Of a stretch of DNA of 64,000 bases, positions 1-12,176 are shown piece by piece. The DNA is from Woeseia sp. (GTDB taxonomy: Bacteria > Pseudomonadota > Gammaproteobacteria > Steroidobacterales > Woeseiaceae). A model generated the notes under the pieces. That model ran no database searches. It saw nothing but the letters and a program-made list of their open reading frames with translations, and was not told the origin of the DNA. Made by a program: the position numbers and the translations under genes. The stretch spans positions 248,001 through 312,000 of the forward strand of contig JAJFKW010000001.1 in NCBI GenBank assembly GCA_021773015.1, written 5' to 3'. Position 1 is the stretch's first letter. Each line of letters starts with the position of its first letter.

Positions 1-1
1 T

Positions 2-463
2 CTTTTTTTCGTCATCAAGTACAATTACGAGAACGGGCAAGGCTTCCAACTGATTCTAGAGAACAAGGGGCTTGGCACCGCGACTATTACGGACATCAAG
101 TATTTCGTCGGAGAAAAAGACTATAGTCCGCGGCGAATCGATGTTGACTGGAGAGGCATAGTTAGCGACATAAACCCGAGTCCAATCGTGATGGAACTTA
201 AGAGTCAGTCATTACCGGACGAATACATGATTCTGAGCGGAACAGAAGAGTTGCTTCTGTCTGTCGTATTTACTGGCGGAGAGTCCATCGAGCAGCGTAG
301 AGCGGCAAATGATTCATTTGAATTGGCGCTGAGGCCATCTTTGCAAATTATTGTTGAATACACAGATATGTATGACACCGCGATGAAACCGCTGCCATTG
401 CTCAAAAATTTTCCGGTAAATCCTGCAAATCTTGAAAGCCTTGACGAACTGATTTCTTTTTGA
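2..463 (+). CDS. C-terminal part of unknown protein (gene starts before window)
   Basis: An open frame runs without a stop from the left edge to a TGA at 461-463, giving about 153 residues. An internal GTG at 188 could start a shorter protein, but the upstream codons (LILENKGLGTATITDIKYF) read like genuine beta-rich protein, so I treat this as the tail of a longer gene. The leading hydrophobic residues (LFFVIKYNY) may be the end of a membrane anchor, followed by an extracytoplasmic or cytoplasmic beta domain. Family is not recognised. The next gene is convergent. Confidence 0.6.
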   Translation, partial: LFFVIKYNYENGQGFQLILENKGLGTATITDIKYFVGEKDYSPRRIDVDWRGIVSDINPSPIVMELKSQSLPDEYMILSGTEELLLSVVFTGGESIEQRRAANDSFELALRPSLQIIVEYTDMYDTAMKPLPLLKNFPVNPANLESLDELISF

Positions 464-490
464 GAACGATGCCATATCGATGAACGCCTC

Positions 491-907
491 TTACGCCGTT
501 CTACTGCGGCGAATTGTCTGCACGGCCGGTGTTGTTCCTGCTAGTTGAGTGGCGTCGACAATCGCTTGCAATTGCCGGATTTTCAGTTTTAGCGCACTGA
601 TCTCGTGATAGCGCAATTGCATCGCACGCACGTCACCAGCACGCCAAGTCGTGTCTTCCGGTGCCCGTAACTCGCCGGTATCGGCGTGCAATGCCCAACC
701 GTCCCAGGCCGGATTGATCGCGCCGAGGTTACCGTTGTGCAGTAGGTCCAACAATCTCCGTATGGCCGTTGGAAATTCACGATTGCGCATCCAGCGCAAA
801 ACAGTCTTGCGGTGGTTGCCCGTAATCTCCGCTACCTGATCGACCATTGACGGCGATATCCATATGCCATCTATGACCATGCCGCAGCCTCCGTGCCACG
901 TATGCAC
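491..907 (-). CDS. Phage-type DUF3653-like protein
   Basis: 138 residues; an internal ATG at residue 10 (MVIDGIWISP) is an alternative start. Residues about 22-45 (DQVAEITGNHRKTVLRWMRN) look like a helix-turn-helix, followed by a WDGWALHADTGELRAPE segment. That pattern, a GW-centred strand with a TPEG-like turn, is typical of DUF3653 proteins carried by filamentous and other phages of Xanthomonadales and relatives. The C-terminus is helical and basic. The role in those phages is poorly known, probably DNA binding or replication. It lies about 250 bp from a dif-like site, which is where such phages integrate. No other phage gene is recognisable beside it, so it is probably a remnant. The family call is from recalled pattern, not a search. 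Confidence 0.6.
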   Translation of the reverse strand: MHTWHGGCGMVIDGIWISPSMVDQVAEITGNHRKTVLRWMRNREFPTAIRRLLDLLHNGNLGAINPAWDGWALHADTGELRAPEDTTWRAGDVRAMQLRYHEISALKLKIRQLQAIVDATQLAGTTPAVQTIRRSRTA

Positions 908-1153
908 AGCATAGACCGCATTTCGCGTGCCACGTTGTGAAACGGTGTCGGGTGGCGGGTTTGTGTGACGGGTGTCTCGGCGCAGGTGACGCCGAACGTC
1001 ACTAGTGGACGCCAGATTCTGGTATTGCCGACAGTGCGGCGATAACGAGCATTAATACCGTTAGGGAGTAGAGACCTTGCCCAAATACGTCCGTGGACAG
1101 CCTGAGATTAGATTTAAGCCACTTTCGTAGCCTGCGTGCCCATCGGCTCCATT

Positions 1154-1181
1154 TATGCGTGTAATGTATATTATGTTAAGT
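1154..1181 (+). other. dif-like XerC/XerD recombination site
   Basis: The 28 bp divide into an XerC-type arm TATGCGTGTAA (1154-1164), a central TGTATA (1165-1170) and an XerD-type arm TTATGTTAAGT (1171-1181). Against the remembered gammaproteobacterial dif (GGTGCGCATAA, TGTATA, TTATGTTAAAT) this is 7/11, 6/6 and 10/11. The XerD arm and centre are nearly perfect while the XerC arm is degenerate, as in dif sites rebuilt by phage integration or in phage attachment sites. It marks either the chromosome terminus or the edge of a Xer-integrated element; the neighbouring DUF3653 gene fits the latter. Confidence 0.75.
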
Positions 1182-1236
1182 CTTGTAAATATATGAACTA
1201 CGTCGGACCACTCTCTAACGTCGACACCATGTGGCC

Positions 1237-1300
1237 TGTGAAACAAATCCGTGAACTGTCGGCCCCAATCCCCGCGTCTGTGAAACAAATTCGAAAACTG
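1237..1300. repeat. Two direct repeats of about 22 bp, 42 bp apart
   Basis: Copies at 1237-1258 and 1279-1300 share TGTGAAACAAAT, then YCG, then AAACTG or GAACTG, with three differences. The start-to-start distance is 42 bp, four helical turns, so both copies face the same side of the DNA. They lie 56 bp from the dif-like site and outside any gene. They could be binding sites for a phage or terminus-associated protein; no assignment is possible. Confidence 0.6.
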
Positions 1301-1612
1301 ACCTTTTGTAATGAAGTAAATTCGTGACCACTGCGAACGGTGTGTGATCCCACATTTAGATGGCTACAACGGGCATTGCATGCCGTAGAGTTGGCAAAGA
1401 AACAAGGTTCAAAACATACGGCAGGAAGATTTCTTGTTAGATATCTCCTTGGGCGTCGACTCCATTCACCATATATATGATGATTTGATGAATTCACCTA
1501 AAAATGACGAATTACGCTCGTCGTGATGAATTCATCGTTATTTGGTGAGTGATCTCCTGAAGTGTTCGTTCCCGCAACCTCGGCTACCGGCTAAGCGGCT
1601 ACCGATATCCCG

Positions 1613-1632
1613 GTTCCCGTTGTAGCGGGAAC
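1613..1632 (-). terminator. Hairpin downstream of the ParS-like gene
   Basis: GTTCCCG (1613-1619) and CGGGAAC (1626-1632) form a 7-bp stem with a 6-nt loop, 25 bp after the stop at 1657. There is no clear T-run, so intrinsic termination is uncertain. Confidence 0.35.
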
Positions 1633-1656
1633 GATTGCAGCAGCAACATGCGCGCT

Positions 1657-2118
1657 CTATGACGAACTTCCATACTTATAGTATTCGAGATATTCCAACA
1701 CTCTCGCGCTGTCAATTGGACCTGACTTCATGAGATCGATCGGCCGCTGACCATCCAAAGACGCAATCGAACGACGGATCCATCGCTGTTGGCGGGCCTG
1801 ATCACCTTGTACAACTTCGATGATCAATCTGTAAATCCGCATCACGTAATGAATTCGCTCCAGAAGCTCTGCTGTATCGCCGTTTTCCTTGCTATCGGAC
1901 CCCAATATTGCTTTTGCATCCTTTTGGTCGATTGCCCAGTGATCGCAAATCCCGTGAAACGCCTTGAGTCCGACCTTGACGCTCCTGTCTCCGTGCTCAC
2001 CCGCGGCGACTTGGTCCTCGATAGAATGTCGGCGCGCACGAGCCCGCTCGTACTGTGCTGCTTCGAGTTTGTCGACTAATGCGTCATCCACGACATCGCC
2101 CGACTTTCCCCCTTTCAT
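1657..2118 (-). CDS. ParS/MbcA-like (DUF2384) antitoxin-type protein
   Basis: 153 residues. The C-terminal half (about 85-150) has the pattern of the Xre/MbcA/ParS toxin-binding domain: a helix ending RIYRLIIEVV, then QQRWIRRSIASLDGQRPIDLMKS and a final helix ARVLEYLEYY, matching the usual 'WL..pn..L.G..P.dll' signature. Residues about 58-72 (DHWAIDQKDAKAILG) resemble the N-terminal Xre-like part. Such proteins usually neutralise a RES-domain toxin encoded next to them, but no RES toxin is visible here. The gene follows 2201-2857 on the same strand with an 82-bp gap and may be co-transcribed. It could be an orphan antitoxin or a regulator. Confidence 0.6.
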   Translation of the reverse strand: MKGGKSGDVVDDALVDKLEAAQYERARARRHSIEDQVAAGEHGDRSVKVGLKAFHGICDHWAIDQKDAKAILGSDSKENGDTAELLERIHYVMRIYRLIIEVVQGDQARQQRWIRRSIASLDGQRPIDLMKSGPIDSARVLEYLEYYKYGSSS

Positions 2119-2200
2119 TGGCTTACCTCACCCTGCATTCTCATGGGCTTTCAGTGTACGTTGCGGTTCTGCTCTTTTCCTTCATGGCTGTGAGACGACC

Positions 2201-2857
2201 CTAAAGATGCTTCAGTAACGACGTGACTGTTGTAGGATCGCGCCGGCTAGCGAGCCACTCAATAGGACTAAGCGTCTGATCGGTATCTTCACTGATGAAG
2301 AGATCGGGGTTCGCACGCATAAAGAATGACTCGACACTCGCCATCGGTAATTCTCTCGAAATATGCGGCGCGACATCCCAAAATCCCGACAACAGTCCGT
2401 CGTCTGTAAATTGAAACGCTGGGAAACGCTCCAGACCGTACTTCTTATTGACGCCGTACAGTCTGTGATTCGCCGCCAATTCGTGGACCTGGAGCACCGA
2501 ATGGCCCAGACGCTCAGCGACCTGGGCTACGGTCAATGCCCCAATGAGTATGTCCGCGACCTGACAGTAGCCCGCCAACAGTGGGTCCTTCTCAGGCTTA
2601 ATAGAATTGTTGAGATCTACGCCACTTTCTTTCAGGCACGCGATCTCCTCGTCGCTCAGTGGCGTCCCGAATCGCTCACGTTCCTCGAGTGGAATGGAAT
2701 CGTCGGCCATGAACCGCTGGTATTCGAACTTCTCCTCTTCATGGCGCTGAGCGATTAAGGCATCGACCAGACTGTCACGGTCGGACACATCGGTCCGCAC
2801 GAGACGTTGCACGTCAGCTATGTACTTGGCCAAAGCCTGTGGATCAGGTGATTCCAT
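2201..2857 (-). CDS. Unknown protein with helix-turn-helix and antitoxin-like C-terminus
   Basis: 218 residues, rich in charged residues in the first half. Around residues 105-150 the segment LTVAQVAERLGHSVLQVHELAANHRLYGV reads like a MerR/excisionase-type helix-turn-helix followed by FPAFQF. The C-terminus (FFMRANPDLFISEDTDQTLSPIEWLASRRDP) has the 'tLSPreWL.sg.dp..v..L' pattern seen at the end of many RES-associated antitoxin-like proteins. This suggests a DNA-binding regulator working with the downstream DUF2384 gene. No catalytic motif is seen. The start ATG at 2857 precedes an intergenic region with an inverted repeat shared with the divergent gene at 3130. Confidence 0.5.
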   Translation of the reverse strand: MESPDPQALAKYIADVQRLVRTDVSDRDSLVDALIAQRHEEEKFEYQRFMADDSIPLEERERFGTPLSDEEIACLKESGVDLNNSIKPEKDPLLAGYCQVADILIGALTVAQVAERLGHSVLQVHELAANHRLYGVNKKYGLERFPAFQFTDDGLLSGFWDVAPHISRELPMASVESFFMRANPDLFISEDTDQTLSPIEWLASRRDPTTVTSLLKHL

Positions 2858-2933
2858 CAGACAATTATACTCCTCGCAATTCAGGCTCTGAGCCTACCTT
2901 AAACCTGGCGGTTGGCAGGTACCGCTAAACACA

Positions 2934-2975
2934 ACTCCCCAACTATTACACAAAAGTTAAGATTACTGGGGGAGT
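2934..2975. repeat. Inverted repeat between divergent genes
   Basis: ACTCCCC (2934-2940) and GGGGAGT (2969-2975) form an inverted repeat separated by 28 bp, between the divergent genes starting at 2857 and 3130. The loop contains CAAAAGTTAAG (2951-2961), the reverse complement of an 11-mer that recurs at 3571-3581 and 27069-27079. Function unknown; it could be an operator or part of a small dispersed repeat. Confidence 0.4.
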
Positions 2976-3129
2976 CGTAAATCGTTGGTATGATTGACTT
3001 TTATGCTATGCCCGAGGTACGTTTGGTACCCCTATTGAAATATTTTCCCTCAGTTATCGATCATCAATAAAAAGGCGAGTATGTATCTTTGGTAAGCAAC
3101 GATTCTATTCGCGACACGGAGAATATCTA

Positions 3130-3516
3130 ATGGGCAGCAATCCGACAAAGAACATGGAGACCGCACAGGCGTTCTACGACCTGATGTTCAACCAGAGCAA
3201 ACCACGAGAGGCCGTCGAGCGCTACGTAGGCGACGAGTATATCCAGCACAATCCCGAGGTCGCTGACGGAAAAGAAGCCTTCATCGAGTACTTTGAACGA
3301 ATGACGGCGGAGTACCCGGTCAAAACTACACATTTCAAACGGACGGTGGCGGAAGGCAACCTCGTCGTCCTTCATTGTCACCAGGTTTGGCCCGACAATC
3401 TGGAATACGCGGGAATGGACATCTTTCGGTTTGATGAAAACGGAAAGATTGTTGAGCATTGGGATGTGCTACAAGTAATTCCCGAGGAGTCAAAGAACGA
3501 TAACTCAATGTTCTAA
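3130..3516 (+). CDS. SnoaL-like / NTF2-fold protein
   Basis: 128 residues forming one NTF2-like alpha+beta barrel. The pattern AFYDLMFNQSKPREAVERYVGDEYIQHNPEVADGKEAFIEYF followed by VHCHQVW, then DIFRFDENGKIVEHWDVLQ is characteristic of the predicted SnoaL-like aldol-condensation proteins (COG4922). Asp/His residues in a central pocket (QHNP, EHWD) are typical. Cytoplasmic, no signal peptide. Substrate unknown. It stands alone, with ATG at 3130 preceded by GGAGAA. Confidence 0.8.
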   Translation: MGSNPTKNMETAQAFYDLMFNQSKPREAVERYVGDEYIQHNPEVADGKEAFIEYFERMTAEYPVKTTHFKRTVAEGNLVVLHCHQVWPDNLEYAGMDIFRFDENGKIVEHWDVLQVIPEESKNDNSMF

Positions 3517-3599
3517 GATCTAACTACGGAAAGAGGTCAATACCTACCATGCGCCCTGCTCTCCTTGAATCTTAACTTTTGATTCATTCTTAACGCTCT

Positions 3600-3623
3600 G
3601 ATTCGCCTGGTATGAGGCGAATC
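3600..3623. terminator. Hairpin between convergent genes
   Basis: GATTCGCC (3600-3607) and GGCGAATC (3616-3623) form a perfect 8-bp stem with an 8-nt loop between the convergent genes ending at 3516 and 3714. No T-run is present, so it may be a weak bidirectional terminator or 3'-end stabiliser. Confidence 0.45.
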
Positions 3624-3713
3624 TCTGCCAATGCCGCCCCACGCCCCCAACTTTCCTTGAAGAAATTGCGCGTCTCTCCAATAACCAATTGGCTACACAT
3701 TGTCCATCACGAA

Positions 3714-8070
<4,357 letters not shown>

Positions 8071-8084
8071 TGTGATTCTCACTT

Positions 8085-9350
8085 TTACCGAGTTGGCGCC
8101 GACAACGCCGCTCCCGTTAATGCTTCAATTTCAATTACATTCCGGTGCGCATCAATTAGCGCTGCCACTCCCTCGGAGCGTGCTGCTAAGGCGTCATCTT
8201 GAGCGGCACGAAGTTCGATATAGCTGTATCGGCCTGCTTCGTAGGCCCGCAAGGTCTCTTTTAGGATGATCTCTGCACGCGGTAATATCTCCTCACGTAA
8301 GGTGGTCGCTCGATGCAAGCTGTGTTTTAGTTCTTCAAATAACACAAACAACTGCGTTTCGATTTGCACGCGCGCTGCGACTCGGTCCGCATCGGTTCGG
8401 GCGGCCTCCGCTCGCGCGGTAGCAACACGGCCGTGATTGCGTTTCTTCGCCCCTAGAGGAATCGTGATGCCGGCAACCAGCGCCTGATCGTCCAATAGTT
8501 GCATTTGTCGAACGCCGGCCGTTATTCGCCAATCGGGTTTCGACTCACCGGCGGCACGCCGAACTTCGGCCTCTCGCAGACGTCGTTCACTCGCGAAGTA
8601 GCGAAGCTTAGGACTACCAGTCACACGCGTAAGCAACGCCGAAAAATCATCGAGCGTCGGGAGGTCTGCTAGATTGCCTCGTACCCGATCAAATTGTGGC
8701 ACAGTTTCGCCCCACTGAGCCGCAAGCGATCGAATCGATGCTTTCAGTCGATGTTCCAGATCTTCGCGGCGCAGTTGCGTGCGTGACAGCTCGACCTCGG
8801 CGCGTGCTAAGTCGGCACTGGCAATTCGGCCGGCCCGAACTCGCCGCTCTACCGACGCCACTGTCTCCTCAGCAAGAGCAATCGCCTCGTTTACAAGCCC
8901 GGCTTCCGTCTGATACGCCAAACTCGCCAAGAACAGGCGGGCTGTCACAGCCGCTGCGTCGAGCTGCCCGATTTCGGCTTCCGCTTCGAGCAGCGATAAT
9001 CCGGCCGAAGCCGTATCAATGCGAAGTTGGCGCTTACCGCGCTCTATCGACCAGGCAAGACTGATTGTTGCATCAAAACCGTCAACGCCGGAAAACCGGC
9101 CGGTACCGGCAACATTCTCGACTTCAATATCAAGTTCCATGCCGGGTCGAACTGCGGACTGTAATACGCGACCACGTTGTGCTTCAAGCTGATGACCGAA
9201 TGAAATCAGAACCGGATTCGATTCCAACGTTTTTACAATCGCCTGGTCAAAATCGACGGTGTTCTCGACATTCGGATCCGCGAACGCCATTTGGCCGAGA
9301 GTCGTAAGCAGGCCAAACAAGCCAATTCGATTCGTGAGGTTCACCCACAT
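8085..9350 (-). CDS. czcC: CzcC-type TolC-family outer-membrane channel
   Basis: 421 residues from the ATG at 9350, which has GGGAGA at a good distance; a GTG 24 nt upstream is an alternative. A signal peptide (GLFGLLTTLGQMAFA) is followed by two repeats of long alpha-helical hairpins typical of the outer membrane efflux protein family, with AEVELSRTQLRREDLEHRL in the first half and the conserved YEAGRYSYIELRAAQDDALAARSE near the C-terminus. It forms the trimeric exit duct for the Czc pump. It lies between the His-rich gene and czcB. Confidence 0.88.
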   Translation of the reverse strand: MWVNLTNRIGLFGLLTTLGQMAFADPNVENTVDFDQAIVKTLESNPVLISFGHQLEAQRGRVLQSAVRPGMELDIEVENVAGTGRFSGVDGFDATISLAWSIERGKRQLRIDTASAGLSLLEAEAEIGQLDAAAVTARLFLASLAYQTEAGLVNEAIALAEETVASVERRVRAGRIASADLARAEVELSRTQLRREDLEHRLKASIRSLAAQWGETVPQFDRVRGNLADLPTLDDFSALLTRVTGSPKLRYFASERRLREAEVRRAAGESKPDWRITAGVRQMQLLDDQALVAGITIPLGAKKRNHGRVATARAEAARTDADRVAARVQIETQLFVLFEELKHSLHRATTLREEILPRAEIILKETLRAYEAGRYSYIELRAAQDDALAARSEGVAALIDAHRNVIEIEALTGAALSAPTR

Positions 9351-9446
9351 GTCTGTATCTCCCACTGCGTTCACGACGAAGCGCAGTTTCAGAATAAACG
9401 CGTTCGCGAGCAGCAGCCGCTGCTCGGCAAACGAACTAAAGTCTAT

Positions 9447-9824
9447 TTAGATTGGGATTGGCGGCGCGCGGAGATGCGGTCTAAGTTGCAGTCGCCTATG
9501 CAATATAATTTGCGGCGATTCAATAGACCAACGAACGATAACTTCCGATGCGGATACTTGCGGCGAGTGAACATCTGCGGAGATAAATACGGGCAGCTTT
9601 GAGAAACTACTCGCTGCCTCGAAGACATTCACATCGACGTGATCACCGATATTTTCAACGTCGTGTGAGATATCGCCGAAGGAGTCGACAGCATGCAGTT
9701 CATGCCCGTGCTCTACTTCCGCCGCATGATCGCCGAAATCGGCGTGCAGATGAAATCCGCTCAACGTAATCGTTAGGAACGATACGACCGCGAACGAAAG
9801 AATGTAGTTTGGCAAGTACCGCAT
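9447..9824 (-). CDS. Small His-rich exported protein leading the czc operon
   Basis: 125 residues from ATG at 9824. An N-terminal hydrophobic segment (YILSFAVVSFLTITLSGF) acts as signal peptide, followed by LHLHADFGDHAAEVEHGHELH and further His/Asp residues, a likely periplasmic metal-binding stretch. The C-terminus is Arg/Pro-rich (RLQLRPHLRAPPIPI). Small proteins of this kind commonly head czc-type operons, with a proposed metal-sensing or buffering role. A promoter-like sequence at 9831-9861 lies so close that the ATG would be at or near the transcript start. No ribosome site is visible, so a leaderless start is possible. Confidence 0.7.
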   Translation of the reverse strand: MRYLPNYILSFAVVSFLTITLSGFHLHADFGDHAAEVEHGHELHAVDSFGDISHDVENIGDHVDVNVFEAASSFSKLPVFISADVHSPQVSASEVIVRWSIESPQIILHRRLQLRPHLRAPPIPI

Positions 9825-9830
9825 TCGCGG

Positions 9831-9861
9831 ACTATACCGCAAGAAGATATCCAATTGTCAA
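9831..9861 (-). promoter_or_regulatory. Candidate czc operon promoter with 19-bp spacer
   Basis: On the minus strand TTGACA (9861-9856) and TATAGT (9836-9831) are separated by 19 bp. A 19-20 bp spacer is the hallmark of promoters activated by MerR-family metal sensors, though no clear dyad is visible in the spacer. It would start transcription near 9824, the ATG of the His-rich gene. Confidence 0.45.
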
Positions 9862-10155
9862 CTTTGATGTGAGATTGCGTTGGGAACGGAAAGAGCAGAG
9901 GTCAACCTTGCACGCGTCTGACACTCGCGAGCCGCCGTATTCTACTGCTTTCTTGTTCTATTCGAAATCGTTGCAATTTCAGTCACAGTTGGAGTGAACA
10001 GTTTTTGGGGATTTGCGGTGCTTTTGCGATTTCTTACAATTGTCTTGCACGAAAACGTAGCCCCTTCCTACCCTGCATGTAACAGCCCAACTTTGCCCAT
10101 TTGTTAACGACTAACTTTCAGGCAATAATTGGGAAACTACCTCCTGAGTTCTCCC

Positions 10156-10584
10156 TTAACCGCTAATGTAGTGCTGAAGATGATCAATCAGAACCTGTTG
10201 CTCGTTGAGCATCGCTTTGACCAAATCACCTATTGAGACAACGCCGACAACGCGTTTGTGCTCAAGCACTGGAAGATGTCTGGCCCGCTTGTCCGTCATC
10301 AGCGCCATGCATTCATCTATTGTCCGATCCGGTGTCGCACAAAGCAGTTTTCTTGTCATGACATCGGCCACAGCCGTATTTTTTGACGACTTGTCTTCCA
10401 GGATGATTTTTCGCGCATAGTCACGTTCTGTGACAATGCCGATCAGCTTGTCGCCATCCATGACTAGCAATGATCCAACGCCTCGCTCCGCCATCAGTTT
10501 GACAGCCTCAAACACAGTGGCGTCAGGTTTCACCGACCAGATTTCGTACCCCTTCGAATCCAATATGTCTTTTACTGTTTTCAT
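10156..10584 (-). CDS. Two-CBS-domain protein
   Basis: 142 residues from ATG at 10584, chosen because GGAG lies about 8 nt upstream; a longer N-terminus to 10662 is possible but unlike the family. Two CBS motifs form a Bateman module: KPDATVFEAVKLMAERGVGSLLVMDGDKLIGIVTERDYARKI and ATPDRTIDECMALMTDKRARHLPVLEHKRVVGVVSIGDLVKAM. Such stand-alone proteins bind adenine nucleotides and modulate partner enzymes; the partner is unknown. Cytoplasmic. Its 3' end faces the czc promoter region, with about 300 bp of non-coding DNA between. Confidence 0.88.
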   Translation of the reverse strand: MKTVKDILDSKGYEIWSVKPDATVFEAVKLMAERGVGSLLVMDGDKLIGIVTERDYARKIILEDKSSKNTAVADVMTRKLLCATPDRTIDECMALMTDKRARHLPVLEHKRVVGVVSIGDLVKAMLNEQQVLIDHLQHYISG

Positions 10585-10992
10585 TTGCCATGGCTCCGTA
10601 GTGGATGGACTATCAGCATAGTCCATCGGTGAGTCGCCAACGTCAATATCGGTATTCAGCATCTCATCGTTTTTTGGAATCGCTTACCCTGGGATCCGAC
10701 TTGCAGAACTTCAGGTGGGCCTGATCTCGTTGGTGATGGCTCTCATAAAAGCAAGGCTACGCGGTAAACCAGCCCGATTATCGGGTTTAGCATTGCCCCC
10801 TCCCCCCAACATTTGACACATTCCGGGGCTTTAGCTCTTACTTGAAAGTTGGGATCTTGGCCCGACAGTCCGAATTCTTGCCACCTGTGAGCGGCCGCTA
10901 AGCACGCGTAACGCGCCGTTCAAAAACTGTTTTCGCGGTATTCTGGGCCTCTGCTACTGCCCCAAAGCGGCCCCTGGGAGCTGAACGGTTCG
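10585..10992. other. Non-coding stretch upstream of CBS gene
   Basis: About 400 bp without a supportable gene. It should hold the CBS gene promoter. A C-rich run lies near 10795-10808. No repeat, RNA or strong promoter is recognisable. Confidence 0.5.
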
Positions 10993-11385
10993 ATGATACG
11001 AATTTCTCTGATTACTTGGATCATGCTATTTGCCGCGCCCACTGCGTACTCGCAGAGCGACAAAGACATATTGAAAACGGTTCGACCTTCGGTGACAAAA
11101 ATTTTTCTGGAACAAGCGTTTTGGATTCTACCGGAGTCCTTCTGAATTAGCGGATTGGCCCAATCTGATAAAGAAAGACGCGTACAGCAGCCAGCCAATG
11201 CCACTGCAATTTGTCTTGTGGATGTGCTTATCGAGTACGCGACGTCAAAGGATGTTCCGCTTTCGGATATGGTTTCTGATGATCAGTCATTCAACTTAAA
11301 AGGTGACTCAGGTTGCGAGTATGAGCAGTTACTGAATCCTTGCATACTGCGTACATGGGAGGTCGCGGGTATTACCCAAGAGTAG
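10993..11385 (+). pseudogene. Small secreted protein gene split by an in-frame TGA
   Basis: From ATG at 10993 the frame encodes a clear signal peptide (MIRISLITWIMLFAAPTAYS) and about 30 more residues, then hits TGA at 11143-11145. The same frame continues without interruption to a stop at 11383-11385, encoding ISGLAQSDKERRVQQPANATA and a three-Cys tail (ICLVDVL, DSGCEYEQLLNPCIL). The second half has protein-like composition. Together they would give about 130 residues. Either a nonsense mutation has broken one gene, or there are two unrelated short frames. Function unknown. Confidence 0.45.
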
Positions 11386-11569
11386 CGACAAATCTAGACT
11401 ACTATTGAAAATCCAGCGATCCAAAATCAAGGCTCTATCAGTTTCAGTGTAACAAATTCTTCGTCGCTGCTTCATTTTCAACAACCTCCTCTCTATAGTT
11501 AGAGATTAGGTGTTGCGTTCATCGGTTGAAACCGCAACCCAAAGCAGCCAATTCGGAAATATCTGCCTG

Positions 11570-12013
11570 ATGATAGACTTCGCATTCAGACCCTATTGCA
11601 ATGACGATTTCCAGGCATGCATCGACATCTTCGATGCGAATTGCCCGGAGTATCTTGCCGTTATCGAACGTCAGGACTACGAAAAATTCCTTGAAGATCC
11701 GCCGAAAAGCTATGAGGTTTGCGAAGTGGGTGGGCAGGTAATCGGCGTTTTTGGCTTGTCTGGCGATAGCAAGATCGAGAAAAGACTCGATTGGATCATG
11801 GTTGGGACAAAGGCTCAGGGCATGGGCGTTGGGGCAAGAATCATGGAGCGAGTGATCCACCAGGGCCGTAAGTCGAATACAAGGAAAGTAGGACTTGCGA
11901 CGAGTCAGAAAGTCGCACCTTTTTTCGAGAAGTATGGAGCAACTACGATCTCAATCACTAAAGATGGCTGGGCGTTGGGCTTAGACCGGGTAGACATGGT
12001 GCTTCCGCTCTGA
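11570..12013 (+). CDS. GNAT-family N-acetyltransferase
   Basis: 147 residues from the ATG at 11570 (MIDFAFRPYCNDDFQACIDIFDAN). The acetyl-CoA-binding core is visible: IMVGTKAQGMGVGARIMERVI, a motif A of Q-x-x-G-x-G type. Substrate unknown, cytoplasmic. A longer in-frame start at 11510 lacks family-like sequence. Stands alone on the plus strand. Confidence 0.82.
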   Translation: MIDFAFRPYCNDDFQACIDIFDANCPEYLAVIERQDYEKFLEDPPKSYEVCEVGGQVIGVFGLSGDSKIEKRLDWIMVGTKAQGMGVGARIMERVIHQGRKSNTRKVGLATSQKVAPFFEKYGATTISITKDGWALGLDRVDMVLPL

Positions 12014-12176
12014 CTTTGATGGGCGCGGTTGGGTGATTAGCTGTTGAGCGACGGCGAATTACCCAAAGCGAACGACGCAATTGGCACGACTGCGCGCGAT
12101 ATTGTCTTTAGTTCACGTAGACGAGTTATTTGGCTGCGCATATCGGGGATTCCTTCGGCGCTGTTAGACTTCACGA

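Larger units (their letters stand above)
908..1656. other. Gene-poor 750-bp stretch with dif-like site and repeats
   Basis: No convincing gene on either strand; the short frames here lack ribosome sites and family features. The stretch contains the dif-like site (1154-1181), a pair of 22-bp direct repeats (1237-1258 and 1279-1300), a repeated GATGAATTCA (1487-1496, 1525-1534) and an imperfect inverted repeat whose arms are 1495-1510 and 1535-1547. It appears more AT-rich than the flanking genes. A hairpin at 1613-1632 lies just downstream of the minus-strand gene ending at 1657. Confidence 0.6.

Noticed and set aside
9805-10000. Plus-strand frame over the czc promoter region
   Set aside because: No ribosome site or family features; overlaps the regulatory region and the His-rich gene in antisense.
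10920-11204. Minus-strand frame opposite the interrupted secreted-protein gene
   Set aside because: The plus strand has a clear signal peptide and protein-like continuation; the minus frame has none.
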